64,000 nucleotides of DNA from Pedobacter yulinensis (GCF_003029735.1 NZ_KZ686270.1:1-64000), one strand, 5' to 3'; counted from the first letter of the stretch, positions 52,392 to 62,380 are shown. Translations and numbers: made by a program. The notes: generated from the letters alone by a model not told the origin.

Positions 52392-55300
52392 TTAAAATGA
52401 AACATCTAGACCAAACACGAAGGTTCTTGGTAAGGGGTAAGCACCGGCGTAAATGCCCGTCACATTGTTATTGCCGTCTATCGGCGCTTCTGGCGAAGGT
52501 CCGCTGAACCTGCTGATGTAAAACAGGTTGCTGCCGGTTGCATAAACCCTGGTGTTGGTCAGCAGTTTGGTTTTCGAGGTCAGCGTTTTGGGCAGGGTGT
52601 AAGAAAGCGTGATTTCTCTCAGTGCCAGGTAGTCTCCTTTTTCGTAGAACCTGGAGTTGTTGCTGTTCAGCACAATGTTGGCATTGTTGGCCCGGGTATA
52701 GTTTTGTTTTGATCCCAGCACCTGGTCTGCAAAATAAACCTTGGGCACATCAGTGTTTGGATTCTCGGGCGACCACGATTGTTTCATCAGGTCAATGTAA
52801 TTGAAAGTGCCCTGGTAGTTGCCCATCGTTCTGGCCACGAGGTCGTTATAAATGGTATGCCCAAGTGCAAATTCGAATCGGGTGTACAAGGAGATGCCTT
52901 TATAAGAAGCATTGGCATTGAAACCGCCGGTCCATTTCGGAATGGTGCTTCCCAAATAAACCTGGTCGCGGGAATCAATGATATTGTCGCCATTTACGTC
53001 TTCCCAGTTCACATCGCCGGGTGTAATGCGGCCGCCGGTACCTGCAGGCAGGTTCGGACCGGTAATGTTGGCGATGGCATCGGTTCGGTTGCCGGCAATC
53101 CTGGCAATTTCCTCGGCATCGCGGAAGATAGACAACTGTCTGAAGCCATAGATATCGCCGAGGCTTTGACCTTCCTGAATGCCTCCTACCCAGATGACCT
53201 GGCCTGAGGCAGGGTCAAAGACCTGCAAGCCGCCCTGCCGGTTGTTTGCATTGCCGTTAAATGGCAGTTTCAGCACTTTATTTTTTACATAACTGGCATT
53301 TGCGCCCAGGTTCAGGCTGAAACCGCCCTTGGTGTTCAGCACGCGGGCGTTCACTGCCATTTCATAACCACGGTTCTGCAGCGTACCCAGGTTCGTTTTG
53401 AGCGGCGGGTAACCGATGTAACTGGGCAGCGTCAGGTCGGTGAGCAGGTCTGACGTTCTGCGGTCATAATAATCAAAGAGGAACGTCAGCTTGTCGCCGA
53501 ACAACCCCAGGTCGAGGCCCAGGTCGATCGTTTTGCTTTTTTCCCAGCGCAGGTTCGCATTCGGGAGTTTTTCGTGCAGGAAACCGCCTACGCCATCATA
53601 ATTGGTTGGCGAGCTGTAAACGCCCTGCACATCATAGCGGCCCAAACCGGCTATGTTGCCGTTTACACCATAACTAACCCTCGGTTTGAGTGTGGAAACA
53701 TACTTACCAAGCACGGAACCGCTCATGAAAGCTTCTTTGTGCAGGTTCCAGCCAGCCGAAATGCCAGGGAAATATCCCCATTGGTGTCCTTGCGGCAAAC
53801 TGGACACCCCGTCTGCACGCAAGACAGCAGTAAACAGGTATCTCTGATCAAAGTCATAGGCAAACCGGCTCAGTACCGAGTTCATGCGGAAAGCCGACAA
53901 CTCACTGTAGTTGGCTTTGTTGGTACCGAGCGGGTTCAGATTGGGCGTTGTTGCCGGGAAAACGGTCGATGCGTTAATGGTTACGATTTCATCAGTTGGA
54001 GCATTCTGGCCATAAACCTGCGCGTTCAGCGATTTAGTCATAAACGTCTCTGCGCCCACCATGGCGCTGATACCATGTTTCGCAAGCGTTTTATTGTAAT
54101 TCAGAATCCCGTTAAACTGGGTTTGAAAATCACGCCTGCGGGTATTGATCGCATCGCGGGTACTGCTGTTGATGGTTTGCGGGGTCGCAAAAATATTGGT
54201 GTACAGCTGGGTCGATTTCTGGAAGGACTGGTCCAGCCGGTCGAACAGGTAGGCATTTCCCGAAGCCTTAAAGTAGAGTCCGGGCAGCAGGTCCCACTTA
54301 ACCGACCCGTTTACCACGACCTTATTGATCTCGTTCGACCTTTCTACGCGCCCAAGCCAGTACAGCGGGTTGCCGTCATTGATCCCGTTACCCGGGTTCG
54401 GTCTTGTTTTCGCTTCGTCCAGCCACGGATTAAAAGTGGGCCAGATGGCCAGGCTGCGGTACATGGAGTTCACCTCTGAACCGATTACCCCGATTTGCGA
54501 TGAAGTAGACAGCGTGACGCCACCGGTCACTTCGACTGCGGGTTTCACCTTGTAAGACCCATTGATATCGCCTGTATAACGTTTATATTTCGAGCCTACA
54601 ATTACACCGTCCTCGTCGAAAGCATTGAACGACGCAAAGTATTTTCCTTTTTCATTGCCGCCACTGGCATTTACGTAATGATCTTTTGTATAGGTGTTTC
54701 TGAAAACAACGTCTTCGATCTCGCCTGCATGGTCTTTGAACATGATTTGGCCGCCATACGGATCGTTCATAACCTCCCAGCCGGCGGGCAACTGCGTTGT
54801 ACCCGGCGTGTAAGCCCGGATGTCGAAACTGCCCAGGTCTGCAGCACCGGTCAGCAGGCCAAGCCCGCGCGAGCTGTTTACCTGCGCCAGGGTTCTGCCG
54901 GCATTCAGGTAACCCAAACGGGTGTATAAATATAGTCGCGCGCGCCAAGATAGTGGTAGGCTTCTCTCCGTGCATTGTAACCGCCGGTAAATTTGTAGGC
55001 GATCTGCGAAGTGCCGGCCTTGCCCGTTTTGGTCGTGATCAGGATTACCCCATTGTTGGCCCGGGCACCATAAATGGCCGTGGCCGATGCATCCTTGAGT
55101 ACTTCCATCGATTCGATGTTTTCTGAAGAAATGTCGTTGTAGTCACGGATGACACCGTCTACGATAACCAAGGGGGCTCCGGGACTGTTGATACTGGCTC
55201 CGCCACGCAAGGTTACTGCCGGCCCTGCGCCGGGCTGCCCGCTACGGGTTACCACCTGCAAACCAGGAATGGTTCCCTGGAGTGCGCTGCCCACATTTGA

Positions 55301-55708
55301 GCGCGGAGCGCTGGCCAGGACCTCCTTATCAAGTTTGGCGATCGAACTGGTTACCGTACGGCGGTTCTGTGTACCGTAACCGACCACAACAACTTCGTCG
55401 AGTTTCGCAGCAGCCGACTTCAGCACGATCTTGAAACTGGCCGCATTGCCTACCCGGATTTCCTGGGTTTGGTACCCCACGTAACTGATCACCAGTACGT
55501 CCTCGACGCCTGCCTGCAGGCTGAACTTGCCATCAAGATCGGTTTGGGTACCGGCGGGCGTGCCTTTAATGAGTACCGTTGCGTTCGGAATGGGCTGGCC
55601 GTCATCACTGCCAGTCACGCTGCCGGTTACCCGTTTGTTCTGCGCCTGTACGGCTACCGAAAAGAGGCAGCATACCAGCACCAGTGTTTTAAAATAAAAA
55701 TGTTTCAT
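52392..55708 (-). pseudogene. SusC/RagA-type TonB-dependent transporter, interrupted by a frameshift
   Basis: The 5' part (55708 to 54905, 267 codons) encodes a signal peptide, carboxypeptidase-regulatory-like domain (VTGSVTGSDDGQPIPNATVL) and plug (DEVVVVGYGTQNRRTVTSSI). It ends abruptly in YIYTPVWVT-stop. The rest (54917 to 52392) continues directly in another frame with LGYLNAGRTLAQ and contains the whole barrel, ending FGLDVSF. One missing base near 54918-54930 would join them as DYIYYTRLGYL. Everything else looks intact, so either a sequence error or a very recent mutation is likely. This NanO-type transporter would start the sialic acid operon. Confidence 0.88.
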
Positions 55709-55730
55709 ATTGGTTTTATTTGGTTAACGT

Positions 55731-55785
55731 TATTATGTTATACATAATACCAATAAAGTAACAACTTCTGTTTTAATTTTGCAAA
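55731..55785 (-). promoter_or_regulatory. Promoter of the sialic acid operon with palindromic GntR operator
   Basis: On the minus strand TTTG (55782-55785) and TACTTTAT (55753-55760) are 21 nt apart and act as the likely -33/-7 pair. Just downstream lies TATTATG-N5-CATAATA (55731-55749), whose centre contains TGTNNNACA, the form expected for FadR-subfamily GntR regulators. The position over the transcription start fits repression. Confidence 0.55.
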
Positions 55786-55822
55786 TGAATTTTCGATATT
55801 CAGGTATTTTTAGATATAGGTC

Positions 55823-55830
55823 TATATTTG
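55823..55830 (+). promoter_or_regulatory. -7 element of the GntR gene
   Basis: TATATTTG matches the Bacteroidota -7 consensus TAnnTTTG and lies 46 bp before the ATG at 55876. No convincing -33 element was found at the right spacing. Confidence 0.4.
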
Positions 55831-55875
55831 CGGCCTTGAGTATACACACGGATCATTCTATCATCATACATTATA

Positions 55876-56577
55876 ATGGAAAACATTTCTGATTCATTTC
55901 AGCCTGTAGATACCAGTTCACTGGTCGATAAAGTAGAAGCGAACCTGGTCAGGCTGCTTCAGGAGCGTAAATTGAAAATTGGCGATCCCATTCCTACCGA
56001 GATCGACCTGTCTAAATCATTGGGCGTAAGCAGAACCGTAACGCGGGAAGCCATTTTACGCCTGCGCCTGATGGGGCTTATCGAAACAAAGAAAAAAAAG
56101 GGCTCTGTGATTACCAGCCCGGACATCTTCGGGCTGATGAGCAAGACCATGAACCCGCATATTCTTGACCAGGAAACGTTAAAGGGCATCTTCGAAATCA
56201 GGCTGGCGCTGGAGATCGGCATGGCCGACTTTCTGTTCCAGCGCATTACACCCCAGGATCTGCAGGAGCTAAAGGAAATTGTAAAGAATGAGCCCGAAAC
56301 GGCGCAGAACCACCTGTTTCGCATTGATCATGAAATTATCTTTCATGGGAAACTTTACGAGATCACCGGCAATGAGGCACTCAGGACCTTTCAGAAAATG
56401 CTGTTGCCTGTTTTTGACTATGTGCACAACAGCGGGTTGCTGAAAAAACACACCCAGCTACACAAGTTCGTTTCGCATAAGGGCCTGGTCGATATCCTGG
56501 AAAATGGCTCGCCCGAATTGTTTCGCAATGCCATGCGCAACCACCTTGAGAACCACTTTGTACGGCTTTTTTCCTGA
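55876..56577 (+). CDS. nanR: GntR-family (FadR-type) regulator of sialic acid genes
   Basis: This 233-residue protein has an N-terminal winged helix (IGDPIPTEIDLSKSLGVSRT, VTREAILRLRLMGLIETKKK) and a C-terminal all-helical FCD ligand domain (about 95-225) with EIRLALEIGMADFLFQRI, FRIDHEIIFHGKLYEIT and the metal-binding histidines. It is divergent from the sialic acid operon and probably represses it until a pathway intermediate binds. NanR of enterobacteria is the same subfamily; the symbol is by analogy and context. Confidence 0.82.
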   Translation: MENISDSFQPVDTSSLVDKVEANLVRLLQERKLKIGDPIPTEIDLSKSLGVSRTVTREAILRLRLMGLIETKKKKGSVITSPDIFGLMSKTMNPHILDQETLKGIFEIRLALEIGMADFLFQRITPQDLQELKEIVKNEPETAQNHLFRIDHEIIFHGKLYEITGNEALRTFQKMLLPVFDYVHNSGLLKKHTQLHKFVSHKGLVDILENGSPELFRNAMRNHLENHFVRLFS

Positions 56578-56594
56578 GTAGTCAACCCAGCGGG

Positions 56595-56966
56595 TTAACA
56601 AAGCACCGGGATCAGGAATAAAACCGCTCCCGCTGCAAACACCAGCGTTAACAGGTGGATATAGGGATGGTTTCTTCTCAAAAAAACAAATTGCTCGATT
56701 GTACGGCCCATCCAGAACACAGACATTCCCCCCAGGAGCAGATGGCCCATGGGCGTTGTGCACAGCTCCTGCGGGAAACAAAAACACAGCAGCGCGAAAA
56801 GCAGGAAGACATAGATAAGCCTTGTATTCAGGATCTGCATGATAGCACGGTTCGGAAAGCTCAGCTTAAGCAATTCGGTTTTCCAGCTGAAGAGTCTCCA
56901 GAACCAGAGGTGAAATACCGCAAAAGCGAGGCAGTATATTCCGCAAATTATAACTATCGTAGCCAT
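56595..56966 (-). CDS. Hypothetical four-helix membrane protein
   Basis: This 123-residue protein has four hydrophobic segments (about 1-25, 45-65, 75-90, 100-120). The sequence contains HLWFWRLFSWKTELLKLSFP and MQILNTRLIYVFLLFALLCF. I do not recognise the family with certainty. It converges with the GntR gene (17 bp apart) and may belong with neither cluster. Confidence 0.65.
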   Translation of the reverse strand: MATIVIICGIYCLAFAVFHLWFWRLFSWKTELLKLSFPNRAIMQILNTRLIYVFLLFALLCFCFPQELCTTPMGHLLLGGMSVFWMGRTIEQFVFLRRNHPYIHLLTLVFAAGAVLFLIPVLC

Positions 56967-57082
56967 TTTGCTTTAAATAAGGCGCTGCCGGCGCTGCTTT
57001 GTATCGCAGCCCGCAGGGGCATGGTAAATCTAACTATTTCATGTAAATAAAGTGCCCGGCAAGCAAGGGTTTCGCGTGGCTC

Positions 57083-57850
57083 CTAGCGGGACAGCCAGCT
57101 TTTGATATAAGCTCCCCAGCGCGGTGGGTCAACAGGCTTGGTCAGGATTTTGACCGCAAGAAGACGCCCGCTGCAGTCAATGAGCACAATCCCGCAAAGA
57201 GCAGGCTGCTTCTCGGGCTGTTTCCACCTGAAACGGGTTGCGGCCCGGCCTGCCTGCCTGCCTGGCGATTCATCTGCGCCGTACATCAACAACAACTGGT
57301 CCTGCACGACAGGTTGTTCCCCGTAGGGCTGAAGGGCACGATGCGGGCCGCTTTCTGCGGAATAAACGACAATATGATACACGCCGGTCTGTCTGCGCTG
57401 GTACCTCACGCCCAGCTGCAGCTGCCGGGTCAGATCGAGATGGTAAAATTCTTTGCCCGTTTCATCGACCAGAGATACCGTGGCGTAAACCGCTGCCTGC
57501 AGAATTTCGCCATAACTTAGGGTGGTGATGTGCCGCCCGCTCCCTGTCCAGCCGGCTACTTCAAGCACAAGCTGCCCTTGTGTTGTCATCAGGTCCGGAC
57601 GTTTACACAATTGCAGGGTGAAAAGAGAATGGGAACTTTTCAGACCCAGCTCAACAGAAAAATAAAAGATTAATGTGCTGTTCTGCACTTTTAAATAACT
57701 GTCCCACTTAAATACTGGTCTCTCCCTCATCAGATCCTTTGACCAAATATATGGCGCCCGGTCAACCGGGTTGTACATAAGCAACAGAACAGGTATAAAA
57801 CCGGTTAAAAGAAGGCTGCCGGCCAGGTATTTAACCTTCCCGGCAGCCAT
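57083..57850 (-). CDS. Hypothetical protein of the PepSY/TonB receptor operon
   Basis: This 255-residue protein has one N-terminal hydrophobic helix (about 8-26, LAGSLLLTGFIPVLLLMY), then a soluble beta-rich region with no recognised domain (for example VELGLKSSHSLFTLQLCKRP). It would be anchored in the inner membrane or exported. I chose the ATG at 57850, 10 bp after the PepSY gene stop; the longer frame to 57934 overlaps that gene. Position suggests a role in metal or siderophore uptake, but nothing in its sequence proves this. Confidence 0.6.
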   Translation of the reverse strand: MAAGKVKYLAGSLLLTGFIPVLLLMYNPVDRAPYIWSKDLMRERPVFKWDSYLKVQNSTLIFYFSVELGLKSSHSLFTLQLCKRPDLMTTQGQLVLEVAGWTGSGRHITTLSYGEILQAAVYATVSLVDETGKEFYHLDLTRQLQLGVRYQRRQTGVYHIVVYSAESGPHRALQPYGEQPVVQDQLLLMYGADESPGRQAGRAATRFRWKQPEKQPALCGIVLIDCSGRLLAVKILTKPVDPPRWGAYIKSWLSR

Positions 57851-57860
57851 GTTATACGCG

Positions 57861-58991
57861 CTAAGGCTTAAGGGGCTGCGCCAGGAGTCCACGCTGGCGC
57901 CGGCTGCGCAGCCGGCGCCACCAGAGCAACGCACCCGTAACGGACAGCAGTCCGGGTGTCAGGCCCAGCAAGACATACAGAACCTTAACCGGCGTGCCGC
58001 CGAAATGCCCGGCATGCAGCTGAAAAAAAGTGGCCTCTGTTTGCCTGAAAAAGGACTGTGCGGCAAGCCGCTCGACTACAGCCACCCTGCCGCTGACAGG
58101 ATCGACGGTAACCGAGTTGCCATTGTAGAACAGCGCTGATTGCCCGGGCACTGTACCGCTTATTTTAAAAGATTTACCGGTCGCTACCGGCAGGTAGACC
58201 TTACTAACAAGCAGCTCGGGGAATGCCTTCTTTGCAGCCGCCAGCATCTGGTCGGCCGGAGCAGTGCCTTTTAAGGCGGGTGGGCGCACCGTAACCTGAC
58301 TCTTCCAATACTCGGGATCGAAGGAAAACCTGTTCATCCAGAAACCTGTAAAAAAGATCACCAGGTTAAAGGCCAGCGACCAGACGCCAATCAACCGGTG
58401 CAAACCGGAAGAAACCGTTCGCCAGTTTTTCCAGGCAATACCGCTGCGGAATGTCAGCACCTTCCAGAAGTATTTCCGGTAAATGACCGTACCGGTCAAT
58501 ACAGACAGGACCATGGTCAGGCCAAAGACCGTTGCAAGCAGCAAACCAGGAATACCCAGCTGAAAACTCCAGTGAAATTGCAGGATCCAGTGCAACAGGC
58601 TGGGTTTCATCCGGCTCAGGCTTCCCTGCCGCAGCACCTTTCCGGAGTACGGGTCTACAGTGATCAGGCCGAGGTCATAGGTACTCAGTTTGCCATCGTT
58701 CCGGTACAGCCTGAAATCAAGGGCCTCATCCGGTGCGGCATCAGGATTTAGCCAGGCCATTCCCACCAGATCGGGCTGCCGGCTGCGAACAACCTGATAG
58801 ACCGAATCCAGGGACAGTGCCGGTGCGGCAGGTTGAACACGCAGCAGGCGGGCATGAATGGTTTTGTCCATTTCTTTAAAAAAGACAATTGCTGACCCGC
58901 TTAAGCCGAGCAGCAGGAGGAAAACACCGCTCACCAGCCCCAGCCAGCTGTGCAGCCGGAATGCGAGCTGTTTAAAGGTACGCCCGCTCAT
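57861..58991 (-). CDS. PepSY-associated membrane protein (siderophore/iron-uptake type)
   Basis: This 376-residue protein has the PepSY_TM layout: an N-terminal helix (LHSWLGLVSGVFLLLLGLSG), a periplasmic PepSY-like section, two central helices (VFGLTMVLSVLTGTVIY and GVWSLAFNLVIFFTGFW), and a last helix (YVLLGLTPGLLSVTGALLWW). Such proteins are often encoded next to TonB-dependent siderophore receptors and some reduce ferric iron from siderophores in the periplasm. The start overlaps the receptor stop (ATGA), so the two are translationally coupled. Confidence 0.85.
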   Translation of the reverse strand: MSGRTFKQLAFRLHSWLGLVSGVFLLLLGLSGSAIVFFKEMDKTIHARLLRVQPAAPALSLDSVYQVVRSRQPDLVGMAWLNPDAAPDEALDFRLYRNDGKLSTYDLGLITVDPYSGKVLRQGSLSRMKPSLLHWILQFHWSFQLGIPGLLLATVFGLTMVLSVLTGTVIYRKYFWKVLTFRSGIAWKNWRTVSSGLHRLIGVWSLAFNLVIFFTGFWMNRFSFDPEYWKSQVTVRPPALKGTAPADQMLAAAKKAFPELLVSKVYLPVATGKSFKISGTVPGQSALFYNGNSVTVDPVSGRVAVVERLAAQSFFRQTEATFFQLHAGHFGGTPVKVLYVLLGLTPGLLSVTGALLWWRRLRSRRQRGLLAQPLKP

Positions 58992-61354
58992 TTGATCTGG
59001 TAATTAAGGCCCAGCCTGAGATTGAACGGATCACCCAGTCCGCCGGTTGTTACCCCCGAACGGCTGCCCGTAAAATAATGGCGGTTGGCCAGGTTAAAAG
59101 CGTTAAACCTGATGCTGTACCGCCCGATGCCATAATCTATTGCTGCATCAAAGACCGTATAGGCCGGAAAAACGAACTGCTGGTTGCTGAGCAGTCCTGC
59201 CTGGTCGCCCACATAACGCATACCTGCCGCAAGCGCCAGGCCGTTCAAAATGCCCGGCGGCAACTGATACCTGAGCCAGGCGTTCGCCATCTGTCCGGGC
59301 GCGTTTGGAAAACGGTCCCCTTCTTTTCCGTACGAACTGGTGCTGCGCAGCACGTGCCGGTTGTATGCGTAGCCGGCTATGATGTTCAGGTTACCGACCT
59401 TTCCGGTCAGCGAAACCTCCAGCCCGGTGCTGCGTGTACCGTCTATGGCTGCCTGTCGGTGCGAATTTTCGTCGGTAGGTGCCGCGGTCAGGACGTTCGA
59501 ATAATCAATCTGGTAAGCCGATACCGTTGCTGACAGTTGGTTTTTAAGCAGGTCGGCTTTTGCGCCGAGTTCATATTGCGTGGCCTGCCGCGTTGGAAAA
59601 GGCCCACCCGACAGGGTATGATTGGAGGTTTGCGGGTTAAACGACTGCAGGTAGGTTCCATAAAACGATACGTGCGCAAAGGGAAGGTAGACCAGGCCTG
59701 CCCGCGGAATAAAACCTGATGCTTGGAGTTCATCGCCCTGTTTGTTGTCGCGCGCGGAGAGCGGTGTTTCTGTGGCATCATACTGGTCATACCGGAGCGA
59801 CAACAAAAGTTTAAGCTGCCGGCCTACGTCGACCTGGTCCTGTATGTAGGCACCGGCCAGGTTCGTGATGCGTTTGTTGTCGTCAGATTCTGCCGCAGGA
59901 ACAGCCGCTCCAGGAATATCATTGCTGTAGTCGGGACGCAAAATTGACATGCGACCGGAAGCCTTGTACTGGTAATCGTTCCGGGTCCAGCCATACCGGT
60001 TGTAATCTGCTCCGGCCACCAGGGTGTGCATCAGGATGCCGGTCTTTGCCCGGTAAGACACATAGGCAGTGGTCTGCAGGCTGAAGCGGTCGGTTTCCCA
60101 GTCCTGGTAGCCGCGGCTTATGGAATCGTTCATGATTTTCCCGACCGGAATATGGTCGGTGTAATCGAGCACATTCCTGACCGCCCGCTGAACAACCGTT
60201 AATTTCAGGTTATCGCGTAAGGCGTGGTTGAACGTCAGGGTGGCAGAACTGTTGGCGGTGCGGCCGTAATCTGTAGGGCTCTGAACCGTCAGGTCTTCAG
60301 GATAATAATTGAAGTCAAACGTGCCGTCTGCCCTGGGCCGGATAAAACTGCCGTTGTCATATTGATGCACTGCCCGCTGGCGGGCATAATTGACTTCCAG
60401 GTTCAGCAGGCTGCGTTCTGAAAAAACGTAGGTAAGGGAAGGGGCAAAAAAGAAATTTTGTTTCTCCTGCCCGAACCTGAAACTGTTTGACCGGTCATAC
60501 CCGGCTATGACGCGGTAAAGCAGTTTTTTATCCCTGGTTAAGGGACCGGTAAAATCGGCCGATGCACGGTAAAACTTCCAGCTGCCAGCGCTCAGTTCAA
60601 TTCCGTATCGACGCTCTGCCTCAGGCTTTTTGGTAATAAAGTTGATCACACCGCCGGGAGCGCCTTCGCTGAAAAGCGCGCCGGATGGTCCGCGCAGCAG
60701 TTCAACTGCTTCTACATTGTAAAGCAACGGCTGCTGACTCCAGAGAAACAGGTTGCCGCGCACACCGTTGTAGAGCAGGAAACTGGCATCGTTTGGCGAG
60801 TAGGCTGTAAAGCCGCGCATGCTGAAAGATCCATTGCCGTTATTTGCCTTTAAACCGGTAAAGGTGCCGGCCAGTTCGTTCAGGGTAAAAGCCTGCCGCT
60901 GGCGCATCACCTCTGCCGGAACGATCTGCACAGACTGCGGCGTTTCGAGTAACGGGATATCCATACGGGTAGCGGTTGCAGACTGCGTAACGTTGTAGGC
61001 GTTTTTGGTACCGTTAACCGTGATTTCGCTGAGCTCGAGTTTACTTTCTGAAAGCTGCAGCTCCATGAAAGGGGTTTTGCCGGGCGAAACGCTTACGTTC
61101 TTTTTCAGGGCGGTATAACCCAGGTGCGAAACCAGCAGCACATAACGGCCTGCCGGCACCGGCTCCAGCCGGAATTTCCCTTGTTCATCGGTCTTTGTCC
61201 GGTAACCGGTGTGCTGGATCTGTACGGTGGAATTGGCAGCGGGCGATCCGCCGGCGGTCAAGATCCGCCCTTGTAAAATGCCCGTAGCGGGCTGTGCGAG
61301 CACACTGCTTCCTGCAAGGAGCAGCATACCCCAAATAAAATTGAATATCTTCAT
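58988..61354 (-). CDS. TonB-dependent siderophore receptor
   Basis: This 788-residue outer membrane receptor has a signal peptide (MKIFNFIWGMLLLAGSSVLA), a carboxypeptidase-regulatory-like domain (about 25-110), a siderophore-type plug (IPLLETPQSVQIVPAEVMRQ, then LNELAGTFTGLKANNGNGSF) and a barrel ending with a FNLRLGLNYQIK terminus. The LLETPQSVQIV box is characteristic of ferrisiderophore receptors. It lies upstream of the PepSY gene and downstream of a small Cys-motif membrane protein gene. Confidence 0.9.
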   Translation of the reverse strand: MKIFNFIWGMLLLAGSSVLAQPATGILQGRILTAGGSPAANSTVQIQHTGYRTKTDEQGKFRLEPVPAGRYVLLVSHLGYTALKKNVSVSPGKTPFMELQLSESKLELSEITVNGTKNAYNVTQSATATRMDIPLLETPQSVQIVPAEVMRQRQAFTLNELAGTFTGLKANNGNGSFSMRGFTAYSPNDASFLLYNGVRGNLFLWSQQPLLYNVEAVELLRGPSGALFSEGAPGGVINFITKKPEAERRYGIELSAGSWKFYRASADFTGPLTRDKKLLYRVIAGYDRSNSFRFGQEKQNFFFAPSLTYVFSERSLLNLEVNYARQRAVHQYDNGSFIRPRADGTFDFNYYPEDLTVQSPTDYGRTANSSATLTFNHALRDNLKLTVVQRAVRNVLDYTDHIPVGKIMNDSISRGYQDWETDRFSLQTTAYVSYRAKTGILMHTLVAGADYNRYGWTRNDYQYKASGRMSILRPDYSNDIPGAAVPAAESDDNKRITNLAGAYIQDQVDVGRQLKLLLSLRYDQYDATETPLSARDNKQGDELQASGFIPRAGLVYLPFAHVSFYGTYLQSFNPQTSNHTLSGGPFPTRQATQYELGAKADLLKNQLSATVSAYQIDYSNVLTAAPTDENSHRQAAIDGTRSTGLEVSLTGKVGNLNIIAGYAYNRHVLRSTSSYGKEGDRFPNAPGQMANAWLRYQLPPGILNGLALAAGMRYVGDQAGLLSNQQFVFPAYTVFDAAIDYGIGRYSIRFNAFNLANRHYFTGSRSGVTTGGLGDPFNLRLGLNYQIK

Positions 61355-61493
61355 TTATAGTAAACTAAGACCATGCGGTCTGCCGGGCAGGGTGCCTGTG
61401 AGCCGCAATGGCATCAATAAAAAATCGATCGGTATCCGCCAGTCAGGTCCCGGTGTGAGGAACGGGCTGCGGACGAAAAGAGTTTAAATAAAA

Positions 61494-61868
61494 TCAGATA
61501 ACCTGCGGCGGCTGAAAAATGGAGGCCGAGCGCCTGACCGGATCAGCCACCTCGACGACGGGATATTTCAGACCGGTTTGAAAAGGAATACGGAAACTGA
61601 TGGCAAAGGGTTCCTGTTTCATCGCTTCCTGGTAACTATTTTTCTGTGCTTCCCGCGACTGTTTCCGCTCCTTTTCTTCGACAGCCTTCAGCTTTTTCAT
61701 CAGGTAGCAACGGCCCTTGCAATTTTTAAGCGGCTGGTCCTTGTTTTCGCAGAGAACGGCTGCAATGTAGTCGCGCTTCAGGTGAAAACCCGCGTAGAGC
61801 AAAAACCTGGAAAGGTTTGCTGTTAACAGGGTAATGAGCAGGACAAAAGCTATGAGGCGGTTCAGCAT
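61494..61868 (-). CDS. Small membrane protein with C-x9-C-x3-C motif
   Basis: This 124-residue protein has an N-terminal hydrophobic helix (about 5-28) followed by the motif VLCENKDQPLKNCKGRCYLM, in which Cys40, Cys50 and Cys54 are placed as in a small group of Bacteroidota proteins found beside iron or copper TonB receptors. A Lys/Glu-rich helix follows. The Cys cluster could bind a metal ion. The gene is the first of the receptor-PepSY operon, 139 bp upstream of the receptor start. Confidence 0.7.
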   Translation of the reverse strand: MLNRLIAFVLLITLLTANLSRFLLYAGFHLKRDYIAAVLCENKDQPLKNCKGRCYLMKKLKAVEEKERKQSREAQKNSYQEAMKQEPFAISFRIPFQTGLKYPVVEVADPVRRSASIFQPPQVI

Positions 61869-62380
61869 CGGGGCAAAGATAGAAATGTTTGTTTTCTCTC
61901 TTGCTTCCTTTCAAATTTTTCTGAGGCATCAGTACACGGCTCCAGCTCTATTCAGGAATTAACTATTAGTTATCATACACCCTGCAGTTTCAAGCGTTTC
62001 GTGCATTCTGCGAGCGGGTGGGCACCATATATATACAACTGCCGGGCTGTGATCAAACAGAAATTTTGGCATTTCATTCAGCTGAAAAAACCCGGCAAGC
62101 ATAACTTCAAAGTGGTCTAACTGGCTTGAAAATGATAATTATTTAAAAAATATCAAATAAGAACCTTAGTAAATTAACATATTGACATTTTAAAAGTCAT
62201 ATTGTTGAAATTTTATGAAAAATTACATTATATCAATAAAACGTTTTAGTATAATTTATATTTGAGTAAACAAACCTATTATGAGACAAACCCTATTGGC
62301 TCCGGGACTAACCACCCCCCCGCCTGAAAGATAAACCGCTTCAAACTATTTCTTAACTTTTTCAACTAACGATCCCATTT
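61869..62380. other. AT-rich intergenic region with a -7 element and a short leader frame
   Basis: TATATTTG (62257-62264) matches the TAnnTTTG -7 element for the plus-strand gene at 62381. A 17-codon frame at 62281-62334 (MRQTLLAPGLTTPPPER) starts about ten bases beyond the expected transcription start and contains a 7-base C-run (62315-62321). It may be a leader or may be chance. No other gene is visible. Confidence 0.4.

Noticed and set aside
54905..54930. Programmed ribosomal frameshifting in the sialic acid SusC gene
   Set aside because: No slippery heptamer or downstream pseudoknot was seen, and SusC genes are not known to use this; a base loss or sequence error is simpler.
62315..62321. 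C-run as a phase-variation switch for the SusC-type gene at 62381
   Set aside because: Removing one C does put the leader in the frame of the gene, but a stop at 62354-62356 still ends translation before the gene starts.
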